Source of the DNA: Candidatus Azobacteroides sp.
GTDB taxonomy: Bacteria; Bacteroidota; Bacteroidia; Bacteroidales; WRGA01
NCBI GenBank assembly: GCA_021201815.1
Contig: JAJQEC010000129.1
Location: forward strand, 1 to 41,666
Length of the DNA stretch: 41,666 bases
Reading direction: 5' to 3'
In this document: piece by piece, positions 7,615 to 16,016 of the stretch
How positions within the stretch are numbered: the stretch's first letter is position 1
Layout of the letters: every line of letters starts with the position of its first letter
Notes under the pieces: generated by a model
Told to the model about the DNA's origin: nothing
Database searches by the model: none
Seen by the model: only the letters and a program-made list of their open reading frames with translations
Made by a program: the position numbers and the translations under genes

Positions 7615-8337
7615 ATGAAACCTTATTCTTATTTTTTATTTAGTGCCTTCTTGCTTTTTTCCTCCTGTATGAATTCTAATATAACAACGGGTAACAAAAC
7701 CATCGTTACGCATGAAATACCAGTAGAAGAGTATTCCGGTATCGAATTGTCTACTGCGGGAGAAGTCCTTTACCGGCAGGCTGCCGGAGAGGCACCTTAC
7801 CTTGAAATCATAACAGATGAAAACATATTTTCGTTGCTGGTTATTCAGGTAGTGGAAAACCGCCTGGTGATAAAGACCAAAGGGGGTGCAACGGTTTCAC
7901 CATCTCAATTAACCATTCATACCAATTCCTCCAAACTGAAAGACATTAAGATCGACGGATCAGGGAAAGTGGTTTTAACCGGAGAGATAACATCAGAAAA
8001 TATGAATATGGAGATTACCGGATCAGGAAAAATAGAAGGAGAGCGGGTAAATTGCCGAAAGTCGGATTTGAAAATAACAGGGCCAGGCACCATCACGCTG
8101 AAAGGGACAGGGGAGAATCTTTCCTGTTCGATAATCGGTTCCGGAAAAATACACATGTATGAATACATGGCCTCGAAGGTAACATGCAAAACAACCGGTT
8201 CCGGGGAAATGGAAATATATGCCGGAGAAGAATTAACCTCCAGGACAAGAGGATCCGGTAACGTCCGATATAAAGGATATCCGGTAAAGAAAAATATTAC
8301 TAATTCCGGTTCCGGAAGAACTATTCAGATGGAATAG
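7615..8337 (+). CDS. GIN-domain (DUF2807) lipoprotein, copy 1
   Basis: A lipoprotein of about 240 residues. The start at 7615 (MKPYSYFLFSAFLLFSSC) gives a short signal with a lipobox ending FSSC; an ATG three codons earlier is also possible. The rest is the head-GIN domain (DUF2807, 'putative auto-transporter adhesin'). It is a right-handed beta-helix-like repeat with recurring GSGK/GSG turns: DGSGKVVL, TGSGKIEG, IGSGKIHM, TTGSGEMEI, RGSGNVRYKG and NSGSGRTI. Function is unknown in general; it is probably anchored to the outer membrane or faces the periplasm. A same-length paralogue lies at 15048-15779. A strong terminator follows. Confidence 0.85.
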   Translation: MKPYSYFLFSAFLLFSSCMNSNITTGNKTIVTHEIPVEEYSGIELSTAGEVLYRQAAGEAPYLEIITDENIFSLLVIQVVENRLVIKTKGGATVSPSQLTIHTNSSKLKDIKIDGSGKVVLTGEITSENMNMEITGSGKIEGERVNCRKSDLKITGPGTITLKGTGENLSCSIIGSGKIHMYEYMASKVTCKTTGSGEMEIYAGEELTSRTRGSGNVRYKGYPVKKNITNSGSGRTIQME

Positions 8338-8461
8338 AACGGGAAACTTTCTTTCTCCGGTAACTATTTCATGCGGGATGCTGCCACAGTTAAAAAATAA
8401 CTGTGCGATTAGTTTTATACTTTTTTATTTCCAACCAAATGCAATGGATATGATTTATCTG

Positions 8462-8497
8462 AATCCTGGTTATTTCCCAATAACCAGGATTTTTTAT
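8462..8497 (+). terminator. Rho-independent terminator after GIN-domain gene 1
   Basis: Perfect 13-bp stem (8462-8474 with 8479-8491), loop TCCC, followed by TTTTT. Confidence 0.9.
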
Positions 8498-8789
8498 CGA
8501 TGACTGGTTTAAAACTTTTTTTTATTCTTTCCCGGAAGATAATGCTGGGAGATATATTTCTTTTCTCATAGAATGAATATTTCTCTTTTTTTATAAAGTG
8601 GAAAAGTAAATTTATATAATAAAAAATAGGGTAAAATCAATTTTAAATTTTTATGGATCTCTAAAAATGTTAACAACGATATATATTTCAATTTTTCTTT
8701 CATATTAAGTGTAGTTAATGACCGGTTAAGTGGTTATATATTTCTTTGTTCAGAATTCAAAACATTTGTATTCCGAAGATTACGCAAAC

Positions 8790-9073
8790 GAACTGAAAGT
8801 GCCTGAGAAGGAATTTTATCAAAATAAAACATAAGCGCATGGTACATAAGCAAGAATGGATTCCGGTAGACCGGACCGTTTTTGACAGGGGAAATTTTTC
8901 CGCCCCGGCGATGAGTATGAGTTGTTTTATCAGGATATCGACTAGATTTCCCTGAGGAAGATAAAACCGATACGGATATCCCAAAGAATACGATCTTGTA
9001 TTTAAAGAATCATACACGGGGATATGATGAACGGATTTTTATTTATGAAGATGGAAGACAGGTATGGTGGTAA
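8790..9073 (+). pseudogene. Truncated relic of a transglutaminase-like lipoprotein gene
   Basis: The 3' end reads NTILYLKNHTRGYDERIF and then IYEDGRQVWW-stop, close to the C-terminus of the intact gene at 9257-11212 (LLLLKNHTKGIEERIFTYED, then EKQVWW-stop). Upstream pieces also match: EWIPV near 8850 matches its DWIPV, and PGDEYELFYQD near 8910 matches PQEEYELFYYD. The section between those two motifs is missing, a loss of roughly 200 residues. There are frameshifts and stop codons, including TAG where the intact copy has Trp. The N-terminal half is absent. It is a decayed second copy of its downstream neighbour. Bases 8498-8789 and 9074-9256 are AT-rich, with nothing else that I recognise. 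Confidence 0.8.
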
Positions 9074-9256
9074 AAATTGGCAAAAATAAATGTTTTTCAA
9101 CTATTTATTTTTTTAATAAACATACCTTAATTAATTTTTAAAGATAACTTATATACAAGCATTTATTTAGAAGATTCTTACATATTTTAATCATATTTTT
9201 CTATTCGTAAAAAATGATTTTACTTTCATTTGTGGGGAAAGTTAATCTTAAAATAT

Positions 9257-11212
9257 ATGAAAAATACATGCATAGGAATCCTTGGAATTTTCTTTTTATT
9301 TTTTTCTTGTATTAATCAGGAGGAAATAAGATTACAGAGAGCGCTGAAATTAGCCGGAGAGAATAGAGAAGAATTAGAAAAAGTGTTAGATCATTATAAA
9401 ACGATGCCTGACGGAAATCTGAAATACAAAGCAGCCCGCTTTTTGATAGAAAATATGATCTACTATTATTCCTACGATTTTCCTTCTATTCATGCATACT
9501 ATGCTTCCCTGGATTCCCTTTTAATTCCACAGCGGGCAACACCCGGATACCATTCTTATCTGTCAGAAAAAATAAAGGAAATAGAAAAAGGAGTCAATAA
9601 GAATCAAATCCGTATTATAAAAGATATAGAAAATATTCAGGCCGATTTTCTTATTTCTCATATTGACCAGGCATTTGAAATGCAAAAATATCCCTGGATA
9701 CAGGAACTATCCTTTGAAGATTTTTGTGAATATGTACTTCCTTACCGGATATCTAAAGAGCCTTTAACGAACTGGATTTCCTTTTATCAAAATGCTTTAC
9801 GTACTGAAATAGATTCGCTTGTCGCCATTCAGGCTACCGATAGCATGGTCTGTGAGGCGTTGCGTTTACATCTGGTGAATCCGGTCGACTGGTATCATTA
9901 TTCCTTTCAGCTCGAATTTCCGGCTACTTCTTTATTGAATAAGGGAGCCGGACGGTGCAATGATATTTCAATGATGGCAATTTTTGCCCTTCGTAGTCTC
10001 GGAATTCCGGTAGCTTATGATTTTACCCCACAATGGGCAAACCGTTCTATGGGGCATAGCTGGACGCTGGTGCAGGCACAAAGTGGCAATTTCCTGCCAT
10101 TTCAATTGGGTGACGAGGCACGAGTGGGAGATCATTTAAAAAATAAGACTATTGAAAAATTACCAAAGGTCTTCCGGCACACGGCAAGCCTGCAGGAAGA
10201 GCATCTGAAGTTGCAGTATGCCAGAGAACCGGTTTACCCGTTCTTTACGGATCCTTATCTTAAGGATGTTTCCTCCTTATATTTTGAAGGCGTGGATATT
10301 GCGGCAGACCTTACGCTTCCTCCACCAGCAAAAAAAGAGTACGCATATATTGCTGTATTTGATAATAAAGATTGGATTCCTGTACATTATGCTAAGATAG
10401 AGAGAAATAAAGCCCTGTTTACCGGTATGGGAAAAGGATGTGTGTATTTGGTCATGTATTATCATGAAGACAAATTATTCCCGGCCGGAAATCCTTTTAT
10501 TGTGGAAGAAACCGGAGAAATCAGGCATTTATCCCCCGATCCTACTTCCAGACAAACAGTAACGGTAACCCGGAAGCATCCCCCTTTTAAGTATGAACAC
10601 ATGGATAGAAAAATGCTGGGAGGGTATTTCCAGGTAGCTAACCGCCCGGATTTTAGTGATGCCGTGGAGATACATACGATAACCGGATTTGATAAAGACC
10701 GGTTGCCGGAGCCGATTCTTCTGGAAAATCCTGTATCCGCAACGTATTTTCGGTATATGTCTGCGGAGAAGGCTCATGTATATATGGCCGAGATTATGGT
10801 CTATAATGAAGATGGGGAGAAACTAGAGGGAGAAATAATCGGTACGTACGGAAGTTTTCATAACAATGGAATGGATAAAACAAAAGTTTTTGACGGAGAT
10901 ATTCTCACCTATTATTTTTCCCATGTTCATACGGGTTGTTGGGTTGGCCTTGCCTTTGACACCCCTCAGAAGATTAAAAAGGTTATTTATTTTCCGGCCA
11001 ATGACGATAATTTTATTAATCCGCAGGAAGAATATGAATTATTCTATTATGATAAAGGATGGGTATCCATGGGAAAAAGAACAGGAGATGAAACCAGAAG
11101 GTTCGAATATCACCATGTACCGGATCATGCCCTTTTACTTTTAAAGAATCATACAAAAGGAATAGAAGAACGGATATTTACGTATGAAGATGAAAAACAG
11201 GTTTGGTGGTGA
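9257..11212 (+). CDS. Transglutaminase-like lipoprotein with C-terminal discoidin-like region
   Basis: About 651 residues. The start at 9257 (MKNTCIGILGIFFLFFSC) puts a lipobox-like FFSC at residue 18; the frame is open nine codons further up. The first 200 residues are helical. A transglutaminase-like core follows: LLNKGAGRCNDISMMAIFAL holds the likely nucleophile Cys and MGHSWTLV the His, with an acidic residue soon after in FQLGDEARVGD. The C-terminal 220 residues look like beta-sandwich domains, including YFRYMSAEKAHVYMAEIMVY (F5/8 type C-like). Such proteins may cleave or crosslink peptides or glycopeptides at the cell surface; the substrate is unknown. It precedes the radical SAM relic and a peptide-type ABC exporter, and a truncated paralogue lies upstream. 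Confidence 0.8.
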   Translation: MKNTCIGILGIFFLFFSCINQEEIRLQRALKLAGENREELEKVLDHYKTMPDGNLKYKAARFLIENMIYYYSYDFPSIHAYYASLDSLLIPQRATPGYHSYLSEKIKEIEKGVNKNQIRIIKDIENIQADFLISHIDQAFEMQKYPWIQELSFEDFCEYVLPYRISKEPLTNWISFYQNALRTEIDSLVAIQATDSMVCEALRLHLVNPVDWYHYSFQLEFPATSLLNKGAGRCNDISMMAIFALRSLGIPVAYDFTPQWANRSMGHSWTLVQAQSGNFLPFQLGDEARVGDHLKNKTIEKLPKVFRHTASLQEEHLKLQYAREPVYPFFTDPYLKDVSSLYFEGVDIAADLTLPPPAKKEYAYIAVFDNKDWIPVHYAKIERNKALFTGMGKGCVYLVMYYHEDKLFPAGNPFIVEETGEIRHLSPDPTSRQTVTVTRKHPPFKYEHMDRKMLGGYFQVANRPDFSDAVEIHTITGFDKDRLPEPILLENPVSATYFRYMSAEKAHVYMAEIMVYNEDGEKLEGEIIGTYGSFHNNGMDKTKVFDGDILTYYFSHVHTGCWVGLAFDTPQKIKKVIYFPANDDNFINPQEEYELFYYDKGWVSMGKRTGDETRRFEYHHVPDHALLLLKNHTKGIEERIFTYEDEKQVWW

Positions 11213-11249
11213 GTAAAATAAATAACATAGTAATTTAATACTTTGATTT

Positions 11250-11893
11250 ATGCATAATTACAGAGTTTCTTCTTATGTTATTCCTGTAAAATTAGAGAAT
11301 GAAGATGGAAAATATTTTCTGATACATGGATATACCGGTGCGATGGATATTGTTTCTGAGAAATTGGTTTCTTTTTAAAAAGGAGATGTTGTTGTAGAGG
11401 AAACATTTCCTTCTTCTAAAGTTACATTCCTTGTCATCTATGATGTTAATTTCCGGTGTCCTTATTGTTATGAAAATCGTATATCTGATAATTGCAAACA
11501 GTGGGCTAATAAAACATTTACAAAACAAATGGTAGATAAGGCTTACGAACCTATTGGTAAAATCGGATTTAATAAGAATTTATGTCAAAAGAGCATCCCT
11601 TTATATGGAGGAGAACCTTTTTTAAAAGAATATTTTGAAAACATACAGAACAAGCGTCGGAAAGGAGGCTTCTTCAGGATGATAGAATATATCATAATAT
11701 TTTATCAGCCTTAAAGGAAAAACGTCATATAAAATATTCATCCTGGCATTTTTTGTAGCATAAACACATCCTTTTTTATTTAATCTTTATGGAAATATAT
11801 AATTGTTGGGAACTGGTAGGAAAAGAAAATCATAGTATCGGCAACCATGTTATAAATTTTAATAACCTTATCCGAATTTTTGTATTACCTTAA
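11250..11893 (+). pseudogene. Decayed radical SAM/SPASM peptide maturase gene
   Basis: The 5' part reads MHNYRVSSYVIPVKLENEDG and IHGYTGAMDIVSEKLVSF, then an in-frame TAA at 11376-11378. After it, in the same frame, comes DVNFRCPYCYEN, the radical SAM CxxxCxxC cluster motif with the first Cys replaced by Val, and LYGGEPFLKEYFENI, the GGEP SAM-binding motif. After about 11680 the frame is lost. At 11789-11893 a 34-codon frame reads MEIYNCWELVGKENHSIGNH, typical of a SPASM domain. Family members are normally about 400-480 residues; only about 210 codons' worth remain, so there is an internal deletion. Its likely former job was to modify a ribosomally made peptide. It is now almost surely inactive. 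Confidence 0.75.
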
Positions 11894-11904
11894 AATAAAT
11901 ATCT

Positions 11905-12567
11905 ATGATAAAGCTAGTTAATATAAATAAGATTTTTACAACTAAAGAACTCGAAACACAGGCGCTTAATGATATAAACCTGGAGATTACAAAAGGAGAA
12001 TTTGTTTCCGTAATGGGGCCTTCCGGATGTGGAAAGAGTACGTTGCTTAATGTAATGGGATTGCTTGACCTTCCTACCAGTGGTGTTCTGTCTATTGATG
12101 GAATAGAAATAAAGGATATGAATGACAAAAAACAGGCTGATTTCCGTAACCGGAAGTTAGGGTTTATTTTTCAAAACTTCCATTTAATTCCTTCTTTGAA
12201 TGTGTTGGATAATGTCATGCTGCCTTTATTGTACCGCAAAGGAATTTCAGGAAGTGAACAGCAAAAGCTGGCAGAAGAAGTGCTTGAAAAAGTAGGGCTG
12301 TCCCATCGGATGAAACATACTCCTCCCCAGTTATCCGGAGGACAATGTCAGCGGGTGGCCATAGCCCGTGCGCTTATCGGAAAACCTCAGGTGATTCTGG
12401 CCGATGAACCGACCGGAAACCTGGATAGTAAAATGGGGAAGGAGATTATGGATTTGTTGATTAATATAAACAAAGAAGGAACCACCATTGTAATGGTAAC
12501 CCATGATGAGCATATCGCCGGGCAAACCCATAAGATTGTGCGGATGTTGGATGGTCAAATAGTATAG
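11905..12567 (+). CDS. ABC transporter ATP-binding protein (MacB/LolD family)
   Basis: A 220-residue ATPase subunit that energises the permeases encoded directly downstream. Walker A GPSGCGKST is at residues 38-46, the Q-loop FQNFHLIPSLNVLDNV starts near 89, the signature LSGGQCQRVAIARAL is at 143-157, Walker B VILADEPTGNLD is at 163-174, and the H-loop His is at 200 (VMVTHD). The LDEPTGNLD and short length fit the MacB/LolD type, which moves lipoproteins or peptides by mechanotransmission. The next gene begins two bases after its stop. All catalytic residues are present, so it looks functional. Confidence 0.93.
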   Translation: MIKLVNINKIFTTKELETQALNDINLEITKGEFVSVMGPSGCGKSTLLNVMGLLDLPTSGVLSIDGIEIKDMNDKKQADFRNRKLGFIFQNFHLIPSLNVLDNVMLPLLYRKGISGSEQQKLAEEVLEKVGLSHRMKHTPPQLSGGQCQRVAIARALIGKPQVILADEPTGNLDSKMGKEIMDLLININKEGTTIVMVTHDEHIAGQTHKIVRMLDGQIV

Positions 12568-12569
12568 AT

Positions 12570-13790
12570 ATGAAAAAATTAATCGGTTATTTTCAATCCA
12601 TATTATATAATATTAAACAAAATAAATTATATGCCTTATTCTATATAGGAGGTACAGCATTGACATTTATTTTTGTTGTGTTGATACTGCAATTTATAAA
12701 GATATTTATAACAGATTATCCTCCGTTGAATGATGCTGACAGGATCATACGGTTGGATATATTTCATAACACAGAAGGCCGGGAATTGAGGATTGCTCAT
12801 TCCGAGGTTAATGCTTTCATGGAAAATTTAAAAGATTTTGATGGTATTTCATTGTACCATAATAATGCGATAAATATACTGGTAAATGAACAGGTATATT
12901 CCTCTATGGTCGGATTTGTAAATGCGGATTTCTGGAAAATTTACACATTTAAGTTTATGTACGGCGGTCCGTTTACAAAAGAAGATTGTACGCATCGGAA
13001 AGCAGTAGCGGTAATTACAGAAAAAACCGCACGATCTTTTTTTAATACTACAAATTGCATTGGAAAAAAGTTTACTTTCCAAAGAAATGAATATGAAGTA
13101 ACAGGAGTGGTAAATAATTTCTCATTTTTCTCTACTCCTACAGATATGTGTACGATATGGGTTCCGTATGTATTTGATAAATTTATACCTAATGGAACGT
13201 ATTCTTTTGCAGTAGATATACGTATGCCTAAAACGGAGAATATAAATATTTCTAGGGAAAAAATTTTTTCTGCCATACAATATTATTTTCAGGGAAAAAA
13301 TGAAGAAATTGATTTAACTCCTTAGAAAATACGTACATTAAAAGAGCAGAAAGTAGTGGAGTCAGGGGGTAGCTTTTACAGTTACGGCTTAATCGCAGCG
13401 CTTATTCTGTTTTTATTTATTCCTGCCATGAATATCATGGCTCTTACTATCGCTAATACGAATATTCGTGCAGAAGAAATAGCTATCAGAAGAACGTTTG
13501 GAGCAAGCCGTATCTCTTCCTTCTTTCAGATTATAATGGAAAACCTCTTTTTAGTGGCTTTGGGGGCAGTTATTGGCCTGACATTCGCTATTCCTGCCAT
13601 GAACATTATTCAACGGAATGTTATGAATAATTCCTTTATGGAGGGACTTTCTTTAATAGACCATATTGATTATCAGGTGATTTTTTTAGGGGTTTTGCCA
13701 GCTATCTTTATTTTTTCTCTTTTATCCGGAGGATTACCTGCCTATCTGATTTCTAAACATTCTATTGCAAAAGTTTTAAAAGGAATTTAA
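12570..13790 (+). pseudogene. FtsX/MacB-type permease interrupted by an in-frame stop
   Basis: Reading frame 12570-13790 would give about 406 residues, matching the neighbouring permease (393). It has an N-terminal membrane segment (LYALFYIGGTALTFIFVVLI), a large periplasmic region, and a C-terminal FtsX domain with three membrane segments around the cytoplasmic motif EEIAIRRTFGASRISSFFQI. A TAG at 13323-13325 splits it into 251 and about 155 codons. The frame is unchanged across the stop, so one C-to-T change (CAG to TAG) would explain it. The second half could restart at ATG or GTG codons just after, for example GTG 13356, but it would lack the N-terminal membrane segment. Operon spacing is tight (2 bases on each side). 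Confidence 0.8.
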
Positions 13791-13792
13791 AA

Positions 13793-14974
13793 ATGATAAG
13801 GCACATATTGAAAATAATATGGAAGCAAAAACGTAGTTATTTTGCTATCTTTATTGAACAGGTATTTATTGCGGTGATTTTGATGCTATCTGCGGTTGCT
13901 GTCACAGAGGCAGTGGAAAAGTACAGGATGCCGGGATTGCTGGATGTGGAAAATACATTCTATGTAGGATATATGTTTAATGCAAATATTCAACCTGATG
14001 TCTTTAAAAGCGCCCGGCAGAACATGGATGTAATTATAGATAAGCTGAGAAAACTGGATTATGTGGAAGCTGTATCAAGTGGGTATAATCTGGTACCCTA
14101 TCTAAGAAATGATTTTCATTATTATAGCGTTTCCGATTCAATACATATTGATGATAAGCATTTTCAAACCATTATTAAAATTTCCGATGAATTTGGAGCC
14201 GACGTGTTAAAACCGGATATAGAAGAAGGGAAATGGATCGAAAATAATCCTTTACCGGATGGTTCGGCTCCTTTGGTTATTACACGTCAATTTGCAGATA
14301 AAGCCGGATGGAAAAATGCCGTAGGTAAAAAAGTAACTATTAAATCCCATCCTCATACCGTAGTCGGAGTGGTGGCCGGGTTGAAGCAAGAACCCCTTAT
14401 CCTTTCTCCGGTAGCTGTTGTAATACCACAATATTTATTGCAGGATAACGGACTTTTGAGTGAAAATGTAGTGAGGATAAAACCCGGTATGGAAGAAGAA
14501 TTCATGAAAACATTTTACAGGGAATTTAATCGCCTGATTTCCGATGAAAATGTAGAGCCCCTTTTTAACAATATACAAACGTTAAAAGGCGTGTGGCTGA
14601 CAACTTCCCTTATAAATATTGTATTGCAAAGTATTCCTACTATATTTCTGTTACTCTTTTCCTTTATAGGAACTTTTGGTTTGTACTGGATGATTTCCCG
14701 AAAGCGTTTAAAAGAGTTTGCATTACGTATTGCTTTAGGTTCTACAAAAAGAAAATTAATGAGTATGGTTATAGGTGAAAGCCTGTTTATTATGTCCATA
14801 TCTCTTATTCCTGCATTGGTATTATCATTTTTTATTTATGAATATATGCCTATGCATTTTATAGCTGTCGGATTTACGGTTTTTATTATGTTTTTATTTT
14901 CATTTATTAGCGCCTGGTTTCCGGCCTGGAAAGTATCCCGGTTAAATCCGGCGGAAGTGCTTAAATACGAATAA
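13793..14974 (+). CDS. FtsX/MacB-type ABC transporter permease
   Basis: A 393-residue inner membrane permease. There is one N-terminal membrane helix (about residues 15-38, YFAIFIEQVFIAVILMLSAV), a periplasmic MacB_PCD-like domain to about residue 265, and three C-terminal helices with the FtsX coupling motif KRLKEFALRIALGSTKRKLM between them. It ends in WKVSRLNPAEVLKYE, a conserved FtsX C-terminus. It starts 2 bases after the broken permease gene. It would pair with that protein or form a homodimer, with the ATPase at 11905. The cargo is not known; the context suggests a peptide or a lipoprotein. Confidence 0.88.
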   Translation: MIRHILKIIWKQKRSYFAIFIEQVFIAVILMLSAVAVTEAVEKYRMPGLLDVENTFYVGYMFNANIQPDVFKSARQNMDVIIDKLRKLDYVEAVSSGYNLVPYLRNDFHYYSVSDSIHIDDKHFQTIIKISDEFGADVLKPDIEEGKWIENNPLPDGSAPLVITRQFADKAGWKNAVGKKVTIKSHPHTVVGVVAGLKQEPLILSPVAVVIPQYLLQDNGLLSENVVRIKPGMEEEFMKTFYREFNRLISDENVEPLFNNIQTLKGVWLTTSLINIVLQSIPTIFLLLFSFIGTFGLYWMISRKRLKEFALRIALGSTKRKLMSMVIGESLFIMSISLIPALVLSFFIYEYMPMHFIAVGFTVFIMFLFSFISAWFPAWKVSRLNPAEVLKYE

Positions 14975-15047
14975 GAGAATGGGAAAGTAAGCATGCTTTT
15001 ATAGGGTTAGTTTTTACTTTTTATATACCTGTTTAATAATTTATTAT

Positions 15048-15779
15048 ATGAAACATTATCATTTTTTATTAATTTGTTTTTTTTATATGTTTACATCTTG
15101 TATTACTCATAGTAATTTCCCTGTAAAAAGAGGCAATGGGAGTGTTGTAAAGCAAGAAGTAACTATACCGGAATATTGCGTTATAACCTATGCTGTTCCG
15201 GGAAAATTGATTTACCGTCAGGTTCCGGAAGATAAACCATATTTTGAGATTAGTACGGATAAAAATATACTTCCGTTGCTGGATATCCGGGTAGAAAATA
15301 ATTGCCTGATTATAAAGACTAAAAATCAAGAACAGATTGTTCCGTCCCAATTGATTATTTACACCAATTCTTCCCGGTTAAAAGAGGTTAATCTTCATGG
15401 GTCGGGGAAAGTACTTTTACCCGAAAAGATAAACTCAGAAGATATGTATGTAACTGTTACCGGTTCCGGAAATGTAAACGTAGAGGAATTGTATTGCGAG
15501 AAATCCGAACTCAAAGTATCCGGATCAGGTACTATACGCATCAAAGGCATTGGAGAGAATATGTCATGCTCTGTTACCGGTTCCGGGAAAATAGCTGCTT
15601 ATGACTATATTGCCCGAAACGTAGGAGGTACAATATGCGGCTCTGGAAAAATTCAAACTTATGCCGGGGAAGAATTAACCGCCAGCGTAACCGGCTCCGG
15701 TAGCATCCGCTATAAAGGGAATCCAGCTAAAACGGCTAGCGAAAAATCAGGCTCCGGAACTATTAAACCTGTACCCTGA
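15048..15779 (+). CDS. GIN-domain (DUF2807) lipoprotein, copy 2
   Basis: A 243-residue lipoprotein (MKHYHFLLICFFYMFTSC, lipobox FTSC) that aligns along its whole length with the protein at 7615-8337: for example PSQLIIYTNSSRLKEVNLHG against PSQLTIHTNSSKLKDIKIDG. It has the same GSG turns (GSGKVLL, TGSGNVNV, SGSGTIRIKG, TGSGKIAAYDY, CGSGKIQTYAGEE, TGSGSIRYKG). It is about 70 bases after the ABC permease, so it may be part of that operon. Function is unknown; probably envelope-located. The pair with copy 1 flanks the peptide-locus relics and implies a local duplication. Confidence 0.85.
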   Translation: MKHYHFLLICFFYMFTSCITHSNFPVKRGNGSVVKQEVTIPEYCVITYAVPGKLIYRQVPEDKPYFEISTDKNILPLLDIRVENNCLIIKTKNQEQIVPSQLIIYTNSSRLKEVNLHGSGKVLLPEKINSEDMYVTVTGSGNVNVEELYCEKSELKVSGSGTIRIKGIGENMSCSVTGSGKIAAYDYIARNVGGTICGSGKIQTYAGEELTASVTGSGSIRYKGNPAKTASEKSGSGTIKPVP

Positions 15780-16016
15780 AAAGGAATCTCTTATGCGTCC
15801 CACTATCCGGATAAATTATTTCCGGAAATAAAAGACAAAAGGAAAAGAATAGAAGGTATCACATATAAAATAGTCAGTAAGAAGTGAAATGGTGTTTTAA
15901 GGTAGTATAAAACACCAATCTATATGGAAAACTCCTTTGATGGAATTTTTAATAAAGGAACTAAAAATAGAACCCGGTAGCTTATAACAAATACCGTTTA
16001 AAAAGAATGATGAAAA

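Noticed and set aside
8757..9017. Minus-strand ORF of 86 codons
   Set aside because: It is antisense to the transglutaminase relic, whose plus-strand frame matches its neighbour; the minus-strand frame is a shadow.
11789..11893. 34-codon ORF as a possible peptide precursor in front of the ABC transporter
   Set aside because: Its sequence (YNCWELVGKENHSIG) fits a SPASM domain piece of the radical SAM relic better than a precursor; there is no leader or GG site.
15923..15979. 18-codon ORF MENSFDGIFNKGTKNRTR before the TolC gene
   Set aside because: Too short, with no leader motif, GG site or conserved context; likely chance.
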